From: Desulfobacteraceae bacterium
GTDB lineage: Bacteria > Desulfobacterota > DSM-4660 > Desulfatiglandales > Desulfatiglandaceae
Direction: 5' to 3'
DNA length: 64,000 nucleotides
Assembly (NCBI GenBank): GCA_016844935.1
Contig: JAERTK010000316.1
Location: forward strand, 1-64,000
The notes beneath the pieces are model-generated. The model was given only the letters and a program-made list of their open reading frames with translations, had not been told where the DNA came from and did no database searches. Shown here in pieces: positions 34,649-43,068 of the stretch. The stretch's first letter is position 1; every line of letters starts with the position of its first letter. The translations under genes and the position numbers were made by a program.

Positions 34649-36424
34649 TTATTCTGCCTCCAACCGAAATTTTCCCGAGCGAAACAGGTTGAGGCACATA
34701 TCTGCCACATCCTTGTCGTAGAGCATCCCCCGGCCTCTTTCAATTTCTTCAAGCGCTTTTTCGATGCCCAGCGATGCCCTGTAGGGCCTGTGGGTGGCCA
34801 TGGCTTCCACAACGTCGGCTACCGCAATGATCCTGGCTTCCAGCAGAATTTCCGTCCCCGATAACCCGCCTGGATACCCTGATCCATCAAGACGTTCATG
34901 GTGCTGTAGAACGATTTTGGATATGGGCCATGGAAAGTTGATATTTTTCAGGATGTTGTAACCGGCTTCGGAATGGGTTCGAATCAGATCGAATTCCGGC
35001 TGACTCAGTGCTCCGGGTTTGCTGAGAATTTCCGCCGGTACGTTGATTTTTCCGATATCATGTACCAGTGATGCCAGTCTCAGCCCCTGAAACCGATCTT
35101 GGTCCATCTCCATTTCAAGGGCGATGGCGGAGACGATTTGTGTTACTCTTCGTTGATGGCCGGCCGTATAGGGGTCCTTCATTTCAAATGCCGATGCCAG
35201 GGAAATGACGGCTTCTTCAAGATTCTTGCTCAACCTGACGATGCCCTTGCGGATCTTTTTTTCGGCCTCTTTGCGTTCGCTGATGTCCCTCAGCGTCACG
35301 ATGTGGGCGGGCATCCCCTTGAACATGATATTGGTGCCCAGGCTTTCAACATCCTTCCCCGCGCCATCTGACGAGATGATTTTATATTCATTGAGAAACT
35401 TGGCATGGCGCCTTTTGACCATCAGATAATTTCTGATAACCGATTTCATGTAATCAGGGTGGATGAATTCTCCCACGTGTTTTCCCACCAGCTCCAGGGG
35501 GGATTCCATGTCAACGAGTTCAGCTGCGGCATTGTTGGCGAAAAGGGCTTTGCCGCCCTGGTCAATGATAACCGCCGCATCCAGCATATTGTCCACCAGG
35601 GAGCCTATGAGACCCTGGCTTTCCCTCAATTCCAGCTCTTTTCGTTTGCGTTCGGTAATGTCGTTGATGATGATAACCTTGTGGTCTTTTAGTGGAATTA
35701 GGTTCAGTACCACAAGACGTCCACAGAACAAGGCGGGTGCGTCTTCATCGATCCCAACAATTTCTTTTGTTTGATTGTTCTGTTTCAGCAAATCCGTGAT
35801 TCGCGACTGGTGCTCCTCGGCAAACAGCGCGGTAAATCGGGTTCCCAGCAGATCAATTTCAGAGAGCCCGGTCAAAAGCCGGACCCTTGAGTTGACGGAT
35901 ATGATCCTGCCATCGGCTTCTATTTCCAGGATACCCTCTTTCATTCTTTCGAGGATGATTTCAAAATGCTGCTTCGCAGAAAGCAGTTCCTGGGTGATCT
36001 TTCTGGGCCAGATGTCTTCGCTACCCAGGACATCACCGCCCAGGCATTTACGGCGGTTTTCCTCGGGGTTTTTCACCACCGACAGAATATTGCGGGAGAG
36101 TTCTGGAAGCGGCCCTTTTGCGATGAGGATGTCCGCAGCAAGATCAGCGATATTGTCCCGTTCTTCAGCTGCCAGCGCGGACATGACAGCAATGATGCTG
36201 TTTTCCTGGCGCTTCATTTCACGAATGGCGTGGCACAATTGGCGGCCATCAATGTTGGGCATGACCAGGTCCACAAATATGAGGTCCGGAAAATAGGTTT
36301 GAAGTACGTCCAGGGCTTTCAACCCATCTTCAGCCACGCGGACCTCGTGCCCGTTTTCCTCAAGCAGGTCCTTGACAAATTCAAGGATCAGCAGGTCATT
36401 ATCGACGACAAGGATTTTTTTCAT
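34649..36424 (-). CDS. REC-PAS-PAS-HD-GYP response regulator (c-di-GMP phosphodiesterase)
   Basis: A 591-residue protein. Residues 1-120: receiver (VVDNDLL, LIFVDLVMPNIDG). Residues about 160-400: two PAS domains (ILEIEADGRIISVNSRVRLLTG; ALFANNAAAELVDMESPLELVGKHVGEF). Residues 405-590: HD-GYP domain with HQRRVTQIVSAIA, LVHDIGKINVPAEILSKPG and LQHHERLDGSGYPGG, all metal and signature residues present. It should hydrolyse c-di-GMP. ATG 36424 with AAGGAT upstream is preferred to the longer frame. It converges on the hydrogenase operon. Confidence 0.92.
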   Translation of the reverse strand: MKKILVVDNDLLILEFVKDLLEENGHEVRVAEDGLKALDVLQTYFPDLIFVDLVMPNIDGRQLCHAIREMKRQENSIIAVMSALAAEERDNIADLAADILIAKGPLPELSRNILSVVKNPEENRRKCLGGDVLGSEDIWPRKITQELLSAKQHFEIILERMKEGILEIEADGRIISVNSRVRLLTGLSEIDLLGTRFTALFAEEHQSRITDLLKQNNQTKEIVGIDEDAPALFCGRLVVLNLIPLKDHKVIIINDITERKRKELELRESQGLIGSLVDNMLDAAVIIDQGGKALFANNAAAELVDMESPLELVGKHVGEFIHPDYMKSVIRNYLMVKRRHAKFLNEYKIISSDGAGKDVESLGTNIMFKGMPAHIVTLRDISERKEAEKKIRKGIVRLSKNLEEAVISLASAFEMKDPYTAGHQRRVTQIVSAIALEMEMDQDRFQGLRLASLVHDIGKINVPAEILSKPGALSQPEFDLIRTHSEAGYNILKNINFPWPISKIVLQHHERLDGSGYPGGLSGTEILLEARIIAVADVVEAMATHRPYRASLGIEKALEEIERGRGMLYDKDVADMCLNLFRSGKFRLEAE

Positions 36425-36597
36425 GGGTTCATCCTTATAACCTAAAAGTTGCAAGCGTCTTTTTTGCCAAAAATGGCAATAATTTAAGGAAGGTTCTGAA
36501 AATCGGCACCCAATCTATCTGAATATCAGGCTTTTGGCAAGGGTATCCCGCATTTCACACTTTTTATTGCGGGTCCCATATTGTCTGTTTGTGGGGT

Positions 36598-39003
36598 TTA
36601 CGGGTTGAGTTGCAGGGTATGTTCCGTATGGGCATCGATGGCTTTGTCGCTGAACCACCAGTACCTTTTGGTTCCATCCATGAAAGATTGAACCTGGTCT
36701 TTATGATGCGGGCTGAAAAGGCGACCCGTGATGCCGCCTGGTAACACCGCGGCCACTTTTTCATCATCAGACATGTCGGCAACCATGCGGAGTGATGCGG
36801 AAACGGTCACCGAAAACGGGTCATTGGGGTCATATAGCCCCCTGTAAAGCGTCTCTCCGGAGCCCCCCATGGGCATTTGGCCGCTTCCAAGGAGTCCTTT
36901 CCCAGGGCCTTTTCGACGAAGGGGGCTGACCAATTCAAGGGTGTGCGCCTTTCCCCAGAGCCATTTTCGGGGGTCATTTCCGAATTTTTCACTGAGTTGG
37001 GCTTTGGCTTTCAAAGCCGCCTGATGGAAAAGATCGTTCAATGTTTCGCTTCTTTCTCCGGTGTTTACATTATCAAACCAATCTGAAGAACCGCTAAGGA
37101 CCATTTTCTGCAGACGTTCCTGCCAGAAATACCAGTTGCCCAGAAAGGTATCCGTTGCTTTTTCCCCCAGCTCATCTTCAAATACCAGCCTGGCAAAAGC
37201 GAGATAAGTGGCCTGAAAAATGGTGGGAGCGGCAAGATCCGGCCTGTCCATGAAATTCCATCCGGAGAGAAGTTCCCCCATCTCTTCCGTGTCCTTGTGC
37301 GCCAGGAGGGCCTTCGCCATGATAGGCGCAATTTTTTCCGCCAGGAGATTTTTCTCGTCCCGCTGATATTGCCAGTGGTCATCTATGCTCTTGGGTCCTG
37401 GACTGTTCAGCAGTTCCATCAATCTTCTGTATCGATAGGAAGGGGAGAAATGGGAAGAATAATAATAGGGGTAGTCGTTGGAAACCACCTTGTGATTGCA
37501 GGTCCCGAGCCATCCTTTCCCGGGGTTTGTACTGTGGGGCATCCGGGATTGGGGAATCCATCCTTTCCAGTTGTCGTTACCGTCCACTACCCTGTAAGGA
37601 ACCGTACCGTCGTTGTTGGAACGAATGGGGATTTTTCCGCTTGCCCGGTACCCGATATTCCCCGATGTATCGGCAAAAACCCAGTTGAGACAGAGCATGG
37701 GAACATCCTCCAGGGCTTTGTGCATTTCATCCACCGACTTTGCCGTTAAAAACCGGAAAATTCCGATACTGTCGCCCATGCTTTCCACAGGGGCCCAGCG
37801 CAGGGTGATGACTTTGTCGGTTTCAAGACCCTTCAACACTTCTGAAACAACCGGCCCTCTTTTGGTGGATCTGATCTTGATCACTTCCACGCGGTATCCC
37901 CCGGGTGCTTCTTTGTCTTTTATTTTGAGCTTTTCTTCAACCACCTGGAACGGGTGGGAAACCTTTCCTTCAAGATAATGATCCGGTCGGGTCGGATGGA
38001 CCGTTTCCACATATAGATCCTGCATGTCGCCATAATTATTGGTCATGGATACCGAAATGTAAGAAGTCCTCCCCATGGCAAAACCCGGTAAACCGGGAAT
38101 ATTGGCACCAACCACCCGGATTTCCGGTGTTATCATGCCAAAGGGGTACCACACTCCGGGCAGTATCCTGGTATCAAGATGGGGATCACCCGCCAGGACC
38201 GGCTTTCCACCGGCAGAGAGCGCCGGTGAAACCGCCCAGTTATTGCTGCCCACCCGAAGATGCCGATCGCTTGCAACGGCAAAGAGTTTTTCGTAATTGG
38301 AGAGGGGAAATCCGTATGGCACCGCGGAAGCATGGGGTGCCGATTTTTTTGGGTCAGTGGGGTCATCTGGATTGATGTTGATGGGCATGATTTCCATGGC
38401 CTTGTCAGGTCCCACCGCCTCTATGAGCATCTGGGCAACAATCTCCGTCTGGATATTGGCTGAAGTGGAAAAGCCCATGTAGTATAAAACAGACAGTGAG
38501 TCGGCCACGGTCCAGAGTTCCGGCTTTATCCCCGCCAGTTTGAATTCAAGGTGAGCATCCTTTGGGCATTCCTTGATAAAAGCGTTTACGCCATCCACAT
38601 ACCACTGAAAAAAGTCGCGGGTCTCACGGTTCAGCACCGCCGCCTGCTTTTTCGCGATGCCATGAAGCCCGAAGGTTCGCATGCGGGTATCAAGGGCTCT
38701 AGCCTTTTCTCCGGCCAGTTCAGAGATCCGTCCCTGGGCGAAAAGCCGGGTCAATTGCATCTGAAACAACCGATCCTGTGCGGTCACAAACCCTTGCGCC
38801 ATAATGGCGTCATGGAGGTTCTCCGCATAAATATAGGCCATTGCTTTTTCATCCCGCTTGATGGTGACGGATTTTTCCAGGCCTGGGAGCTTCAGTTCTC
38901 CGTCCTTCTGGTAATCGTTCAGATACGGGAGGAACCGTGGAACGGCAAAATAGGCGATTGCCAGGAATATCAGCAGGTATAAAAGGCGTTTGATCCATTT
39001 CAT
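36598..39003 (-). CDS. Penicillin acylase family Ntn hydrolase
   Basis: An 801-residue precursor. An N-terminal hydrophobic segment (LLYLLIFLAIAYFAVPRFL) exports it or anchors it in the membrane. After a propeptide-containing alpha part (AYIYAENLHDAIMAQGFVTAQDRLFQMQL), the serine of GSNNWAVSP is the expected autocatalytic cleavage site and nucleophile of the beta chain. GDPHLD, GRTSYISVSMTNNYGDMQDLYVE and GNIGYRASGKIP are further family motifs. Members split amides such as beta-lactam side chains or acyl-homoserine lactones; the substrate here is not predictable. It lies alone on the minus strand. Confidence 0.9.
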   Translation of the reverse strand: MKWIKRLLYLLIFLAIAYFAVPRFLPYLNDYQKDGELKLPGLEKSVTIKRDEKAMAYIYAENLHDAIMAQGFVTAQDRLFQMQLTRLFAQGRISELAGEKARALDTRMRTFGLHGIAKKQAAVLNRETRDFFQWYVDGVNAFIKECPKDAHLEFKLAGIKPELWTVADSLSVLYYMGFSTSANIQTEIVAQMLIEAVGPDKAMEIMPININPDDPTDPKKSAPHASAVPYGFPLSNYEKLFAVASDRHLRVGSNNWAVSPALSAGGKPVLAGDPHLDTRILPGVWYPFGMITPEIRVVGANIPGLPGFAMGRTSYISVSMTNNYGDMQDLYVETVHPTRPDHYLEGKVSHPFQVVEEKLKIKDKEAPGGYRVEVIKIRSTKRGPVVSEVLKGLETDKVITLRWAPVESMGDSIGIFRFLTAKSVDEMHKALEDVPMLCLNWVFADTSGNIGYRASGKIPIRSNNDGTVPYRVVDGNDNWKGWIPQSRMPHSTNPGKGWLGTCNHKVVSNDYPYYYSSHFSPSYRYRRLMELLNSPGPKSIDDHWQYQRDEKNLLAEKIAPIMAKALLAHKDTEEMGELLSGWNFMDRPDLAAPTIFQATYLAFARLVFEDELGEKATDTFLGNWYFWQERLQKMVLSGSSDWFDNVNTGERSETLNDLFHQAALKAKAQLSEKFGNDPRKWLWGKAHTLELVSPLRRKGPGKGLLGSGQMPMGGSGETLYRGLYDPNDPFSVTVSASLRMVADMSDDEKVAAVLPGGITGRLFSPHHKDQVQSFMDGTKRYWWFSDKAIDAHTEHTLQLNP

Positions 39004-39170
39004 GGGGAGTTCTCCATTACGGGGAGACGGGCTGGAATCACAGAAATCCTATTGGCTATTTGTTCCGAATGCTGAATACCATAACCGGAGACGCTTCCGA
39101 GATTCTATGAGAAATAGTACCACCCTTGCTCGCTAAATAAAACCCGATAACAAAAAATAGGGGAAATTTG

Positions 39171-39215
39171 TCACACGTGAGCGATGGCCTCGATTTCAAC
39201 CCGCGTCTCAAAGGG
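39171..39215. repeat. 45-base exact repeat, copy A (ridA 3' end)
   Basis: This block is identical to 48349-48393, the 3' end of ridA, and both copies have the same orientation. Neighbouring bases differ on both sides, so the copied segment is precisely this long. Confidence 0.9.
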
Positions 39216-39599
39216 CGGAATTTCGAGGATATCATACAACTTCACCAATCGCTTCACAACCCCCAGTCCCAGCCCTGTACCGGTGGTGGGTTTCGTGGAA
39301 TAGAAGGGTTCAAAAATTTCGTTCAGACTTTCTTCCGGTATTCCGGGGCCGTTATCGGTAACCGTTATGTCAAAAACGCTACCGGTTTCATCATCCCGCT
39401 TTTCAACTGTGACCCTTATCTCCTTTGGCCGGTCTGTTTCAATTTCTTCAAGGGCATCTTTGGCATTCAGGATGAGATTGCTGAAGATGGAATTGATATG
39501 GGTTTCGTCGGCTTTGACAATAGCAGTTTCCAGATCAGAAAAGATTTCCGAATCATAAGAAGTGGTGCTTCTCTTCAGTTCCCCGTTGGTTGGTAGCAC
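39171..39599 (-). pseudogene. Histidine kinase fragment fused in frame to a ridA tail
   Basis: The 142-residue frame starts inside a histidine kinase ATPase domain: N box SNLILNAKDALEEI, G1 box VTDNGPGIPEE, F box FEPFYSTKPTTG and G2 box GTGLGLGVV. The upstream sensor and phospho-acceptor parts are absent, with an in-frame stop just before the GTG. After the G2 box the kinase stops matching and the frame ends PFETRVEIEAIAHV, identical to the end of the RidA protein at 48349-48732. The last 45 bases are an exact copy of that gene end. This is a chimeric remnant, not a working kinase. Confidence 0.75.
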
Positions 39600-39619
39600 A
39601 TCAACGTGTCACATCGTGT

Positions 39620-39898
39620 TCAGTGAGAATTTATAGCGCTTATGTCCGACCTGTAGGCTTCTTTTCGATGCCGTATTCTCAGGATCAGCGCCGTGTCACC
39701 TATTGTCGAAAAGATTACCCTGAAATCCCCGACTCTGAATTTCCTCAGACCTGAAAATCTACCTGTCAACATTGGAAAAGTTTCAGCCTTCTTGGGAAGT
39801 TCATCTTCAATTTTTCTCAAAATTCTCTCAGCCTGTTTCTTTTGGATTTTCCTTAGATCGCGAGAAACGGATTTCTTGAAAGCGATTTTATAATTCAA
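39620..39898 (-). CDS. RelE/ParE family toxin
   Basis: A 92-residue toxin: YKIAFKKSVSRDLRKIQKKQAERILRKIEDEL, then LTGRFSGLRKFRVGDFRVIFSTIGDTALILRIRHRKEAYR. The G-L-R-K-F-R-V-G-D-F-R-V pattern and the final HRKEAYR are hallmarks of the RelE branch, which cuts mRNA at the ribosome. It overlaps the antitoxin gene by 11 bases and is translated from the same message. Confidence 0.88.
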   Translation of the reverse strand: MNYKIAFKKSVSRDLRKIQKKQAERILRKIEDELPKKAETFPMLTGRFSGLRKFRVGDFRVIFSTIGDTALILRIRHRKEAYRSDISAINSH

Positions 39899-40106
39899 GT
39901 TCTTTCCTCATGTTCTCAATAGAAACAACCGGATCGGTTGTATCATGCAGCCGATCAAAGGCAACCTGCAAATCAGCAATTTCAGACAAGTAGGATTCCA
40001 GCGCTTTTTGGACATGAAACGATTTCGGCCGTTCTGTTTCTTCCGCTATTTCGGAAAGTTTTAGCGCGAGCTCATCAGAGACTCTTACTGACAATGGTTT
40101 GCTCAT
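39888..40106 (-). CDS. Ribbon-helix-helix antitoxin (RelB/CopG-like)
   Basis: A 72-residue antitoxin. The N-terminal ribbon-helix-helix (SKPLSVRVSDELALKLSEIAEETERPKSFHVQKALESYLSEI) binds DNA; the C-terminal acidic tail neutralises the toxin. ATG 40106 follows GGAGG at six bases and is preferred over the upstream start at 40124. Autorepression is likely through the inverted repeat at 40139-40166. Confidence 0.88.
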   Translation of the reverse strand: MSKPLSVRVSDELALKLSEIAEETERPKSFHVQKALESYLSEIADLQVAFDRLHDTTDPVVSIENMRKELEL

Positions 40107-40137
40107 ACCGCACCTCCAGTGCATTTATTTGTAATAC

Positions 40138-40166
40138 ATTGTAAACACCATGTCCTTCGTTTACAA
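40138..40166 (-). promoter_or_regulatory. Promoter and overlapping operator of the RelE-type pair
   Basis: On the minus strand TTGTAA (40166-40161) and TACAAT (40143-40138) are spaced by 17 bases. A perfect eight-base inverted repeat, TTGTAAAC/GTTTACAA at 40139-40146 and 40159-40166, overlaps both hexamers. A repressor bound here would exclude RNA polymerase. Confidence 0.65.
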
Positions 40167-40700
40167 GTTCTTTTTTAAACGTTGTAACGGCTTTATTTTA
40201 CATAGTTCGCTTGGAACCGGATTCCGGTTTTACACAAAGAGGCTCAAAATCAGGCAAAACACTGCCGATAGGGTATTTCGATGGGAGATAGAGTGAATCA
40301 AGAAGATCACCACTTTGAAGATCAGGCGTATTCGCAACATAATTAAGGAGCTGAACCCAGTTCTTGCAACAAATCTCTTTAGGCATGGGTTTGGGCGAGC
40401 TTACAGGCATGGACAGCCTTTTTAGAGTCGGTAGACAGTGGTTCTTAAAAGTGAATCCAAGTAACTATAATAGTATGAAAGTTAAAATCAAATAATCTAA
40501 TTGATCGACCACTATTTGTCAAACAAATCAAGTGTATCCAACTATTTTCAAACAGGCTCTAAGGATCTTTCGAAGTTCAGGCGATATATTTTGCAATTTG
40601 TGATGGAAACGCCGTCTTTTGTTGGGGGCGTGGATTTTGTGATGCCAAAACCAACATTGCTTGACAACTTTATATTAATGTGGTAAGTTATTATTTTATA
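40167..40700. other. AT-rich intergenic region
   Basis: No recognised gene. Two short open frames exist (minus 40198-40410, 70 codons, with a possible inner start reading MPKEICCKNWVQLLNYV; plus 40501-40686, 61 codons), neither with a known family or clear ribosome-binding site. The base composition is lower in G+C than the neighbours, consistent with acquired DNA. Confidence 0.4.
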
Positions 40701-40892
40701 AGGAATATCTTCCTGGCGTATTCTTGGTGCTCAAAATCCAACGCGTTGTGGCATGTGTCGCCGGATGTGGAAATGCCCTAGGTTCGTGATGGCGATGGTG
40801 TCGATGAATGGCTTACCGTGACGGATTATGTCCACGATTATGGTGGGTATCGGCAAGAATTCCCTGGAATCAGATTGCGGGGGTTGAAATGA
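40701..40892 (+). pseudogene. Possible decayed reading frame coupled to the PilZ gene
   Basis: The plus frame reads like protein: FLAYSWCSKSNALWHVSP, one TAG at 40779-40781, then RDGDGVDEWLTVTDYV and YGGYRQEFPGIRLRG. It ends at TGA 40890-40892, overlapping the PilZ-gene ATG (ATGA). No family is recognised. It may be the end of a gene that once preceded the PilZ gene in an operon. Confidence 0.35.
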
Positions 40893-43057
40893 TGAAAGAT
40901 GCCTTTTCTGAAGCGCCGCTAAGAAGTGCCAAGGTTTTGAAATTCCCCAGCAGCAAACCGGAAGAGGACAAAGAAAAACCAATTATCGGACGGGAGGAAT
41001 TAAGCGAACCTGTTGCCGAAAGAGAGTTCGCGCCGCCACCCTGGCTGTTCCAGCATCAGGATCTCAATAACGCGTTAAAATCTGCTAAAATTATCGATAG
41101 CAAATCTCTTAAGAATAAACTTAATTATGCCCATTTCATGGACAAGCATCTTCTTGTCCTGTTGCGTCATCCCAAATACGACGATAACGTGATTGTGAAA
41201 GCAAAGCCTGGCCCATGCCTTAACGGTGAATTGACTTGTCGGTTTCATGATGACGGCTCGTTACGAACAAAATTCAAGAAATATACGTTTCTTCAACTCA
41301 TTATCGATGATGGGAAATCTGTGACACTGATACCGGCCAACCTGACCCGGATGGACAAGGGCAGCTTTTCCTTCAGTCTGCCGCAGGAAGGCTATTCCGT
41401 GGGTCAACGCCGGGCAAGGCGCTATCCTTGCGAGAAAACAGAGGTTGAACTGATTCAACGGGGTCTGGTGATCAGCGGAGAGTTGTTGGATTTTAGTCCT
41501 GAAGGGCTTTGCATTCGATTAAGTCATAAGTCTTTCAATGGTTTTGAATGGCTGCCTGGGTCGGATGTCCTGACCATGGTTCATCTTCGCAATGGTCAAC
41601 AGTGCTTGTTTTCCGGCCTCTGTCACTGTGTCCGTCAACAGAAAAGCTCGGATTACCAGGATGTTGTGCTGGTGCCCGCAGAAAATCAGGTCAAGGGTTC
41701 CGAGAGTGAGAAAGTCAGGGAGTCGACACAGAATATTTCACTGAAACCCCTTATCATTTTTGACCATCCCTTTTTTGGGAAAAGGGTGCAACTCGATGTC
41801 TCAGCCATCTCTACCTCAGGGTTTTCCGTATATGAAATAAGAGATGAAGGTGTCTTGATGCAGGGCATGATCATTCCCGTGCTGACCATCGAATTTGCCG
41901 GTGCCATAACAATGGAATGCTCTGCCCAGGTTATCGGGCGTTACGAAAAAGATGAGAGGGTCGTTGTCCTCTGCGACTTTGCCATTCTCGACATGGATAT
42001 CGATTGTTACACCCGTCTGGTCCATATCCTGGCCAATTCAACGGACCCTTCTTCACGTATTTCCAGTAGGGTGGATATGGATGCGTTGTGGGAGTTCTTT
42101 TTCGAAACAGGTTTTATTTATCCCAAGAAATACGACCTCATCCGGTCCCAGAAGGAAAAATTCAAGCAAACCTATCGGGATCTTTATAATAATAATCCAG
42201 ACATTGCCAGGCATTTTGTCTATCAGCGAAACGGGTTGCTTCTTGCCCACATTTCAATGGTAAGGGCCTATGAGCGTGCCTGGATGATCCAACATCATGC
42301 CGCCAGGAGCGTGGACGGGAGCAGGGCCGGCTTTGCTGTGTTGAAGCAGATTGTACTGTATCTGAATGACATGCATCGTCTCCCCTCTACTAAGATCGAT
42401 CAAATGATGGTTTACTTCAGGCCCGAAAACAAATTTCCAGATAGAGTATTTGGTGGATTTTCCAGGTCCAAAGAGAACACAGGGGTCTGTTCCATGGATC
42501 TTTTTTCTTATCTACCCTACTCAGGCCTTACAGTTTCAGGTAAACTCCCCGAGGGATGGTCCGTCAGCGAGTGCTCGGCCATGAACCTTTGGGAACTGAA
42601 TCTTTTTTACCGAAACCGTTCTGGGGGACTCTTTATGGATGCCCTGGGTCTTGCCCAAAAAAGCCGTAGCGAAAAACCCCTTGAGGAAGCGTACAGCCGC
42701 CTCGGTTTTTTGAGAGAATGGCGGGCATATTCCCTCAAATTCATGGGGGAACTTGAGGCAGTCCTGATTGTAAACAGGTCAGATTTCGGATTCAATCTCT
42801 CTGAACTGCTAAATGGCATAAAGGTTTTACTGGTAAATCCCGAACATTTATCATGGCGTATTCTATCAACGGTCATTGAACAGTTGCTTAGAAAATTTCA
42901 TATGGAAGAAGTTTCCATTATGTTTTTTCCAACCGAACATGTGGAGACCATGAACATACCTTATGAAAAACAGTATCAGCTGTGGATCTATGATGCTCGT
43001 TTCGTTGATCGATTTGTCCAATATATGAAAAGAAAATTCAGGATAAAGGACTGGTAG
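40889..43057 (+). CDS. PilZ-domain protein with C-terminal acyltransferase-like region
   Basis: About 722 residues. Near residue 180 lies a PilZ domain with both c-di-GMP-binding motifs, RRARR and DFSPEG. A second PilZ-like barrel follows near residues 285-390 without the full arginine motif. The C-terminal 320 residues (from SSRVDMDALWEFFFETGFIYPKKYDLI, with HHAARSVDGSRAGFAVLKQIVLYLND) have the outline of a GNAT-type acyltransferase, but catalytic residues cannot be assigned. GGGGG precedes the tandem ATGs at 40889/40892. It stands before a hybrid kinase and an HD-GYP protein and is probably their c-di-GMP effector partner. Confidence 0.78.
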   Translation: MMKDAFSEAPLRSAKVLKFPSSKPEEDKEKPIIGREELSEPVAEREFAPPPWLFQHQDLNNALKSAKIIDSKSLKNKLNYAHFMDKHLLVLLRHPKYDDNVIVKAKPGPCLNGELTCRFHDDGSLRTKFKKYTFLQLIIDDGKSVTLIPANLTRMDKGSFSFSLPQEGYSVGQRRARRYPCEKTEVELIQRGLVISGELLDFSPEGLCIRLSHKSFNGFEWLPGSDVLTMVHLRNGQQCLFSGLCHCVRQQKSSDYQDVVLVPAENQVKGSESEKVRESTQNISLKPLIIFDHPFFGKRVQLDVSAISTSGFSVYEIRDEGVLMQGMIIPVLTIEFAGAITMECSAQVIGRYEKDERVVVLCDFAILDMDIDCYTRLVHILANSTDPSSRISSRVDMDALWEFFFETGFIYPKKYDLIRSQKEKFKQTYRDLYNNNPDIARHFVYQRNGLLLAHISMVRAYERAWMIQHHAARSVDGSRAGFAVLKQIVLYLNDMHRLPSTKIDQMMVYFRPENKFPDRVFGGFSRSKENTGVCSMDLFSYLPYSGLTVSGKLPEGWSVSECSAMNLWELNLFYRNRSGGLFMDALGLAQKSRSEKPLEEAYSRLGFLREWRAYSLKFMGELEAVLIVNRSDFGFNLSELLNGIKVLLVNPEHLSWRILSTVIEQLLRKFHMEEVSIMFFPTEHVETMNIPYEKQYQLWIYDARFVDRFVQYMKRKFRIKDW

Positions 43058-43068
43058 AACACCATTTG

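Noticed and set aside
40198-40410. 70-codon minus-strand frame
   Set aside because: Reads partly like protein but has no family, no ribosome-binding site and lies in AT-rich DNA; kept only as a note in the intergenic entry.
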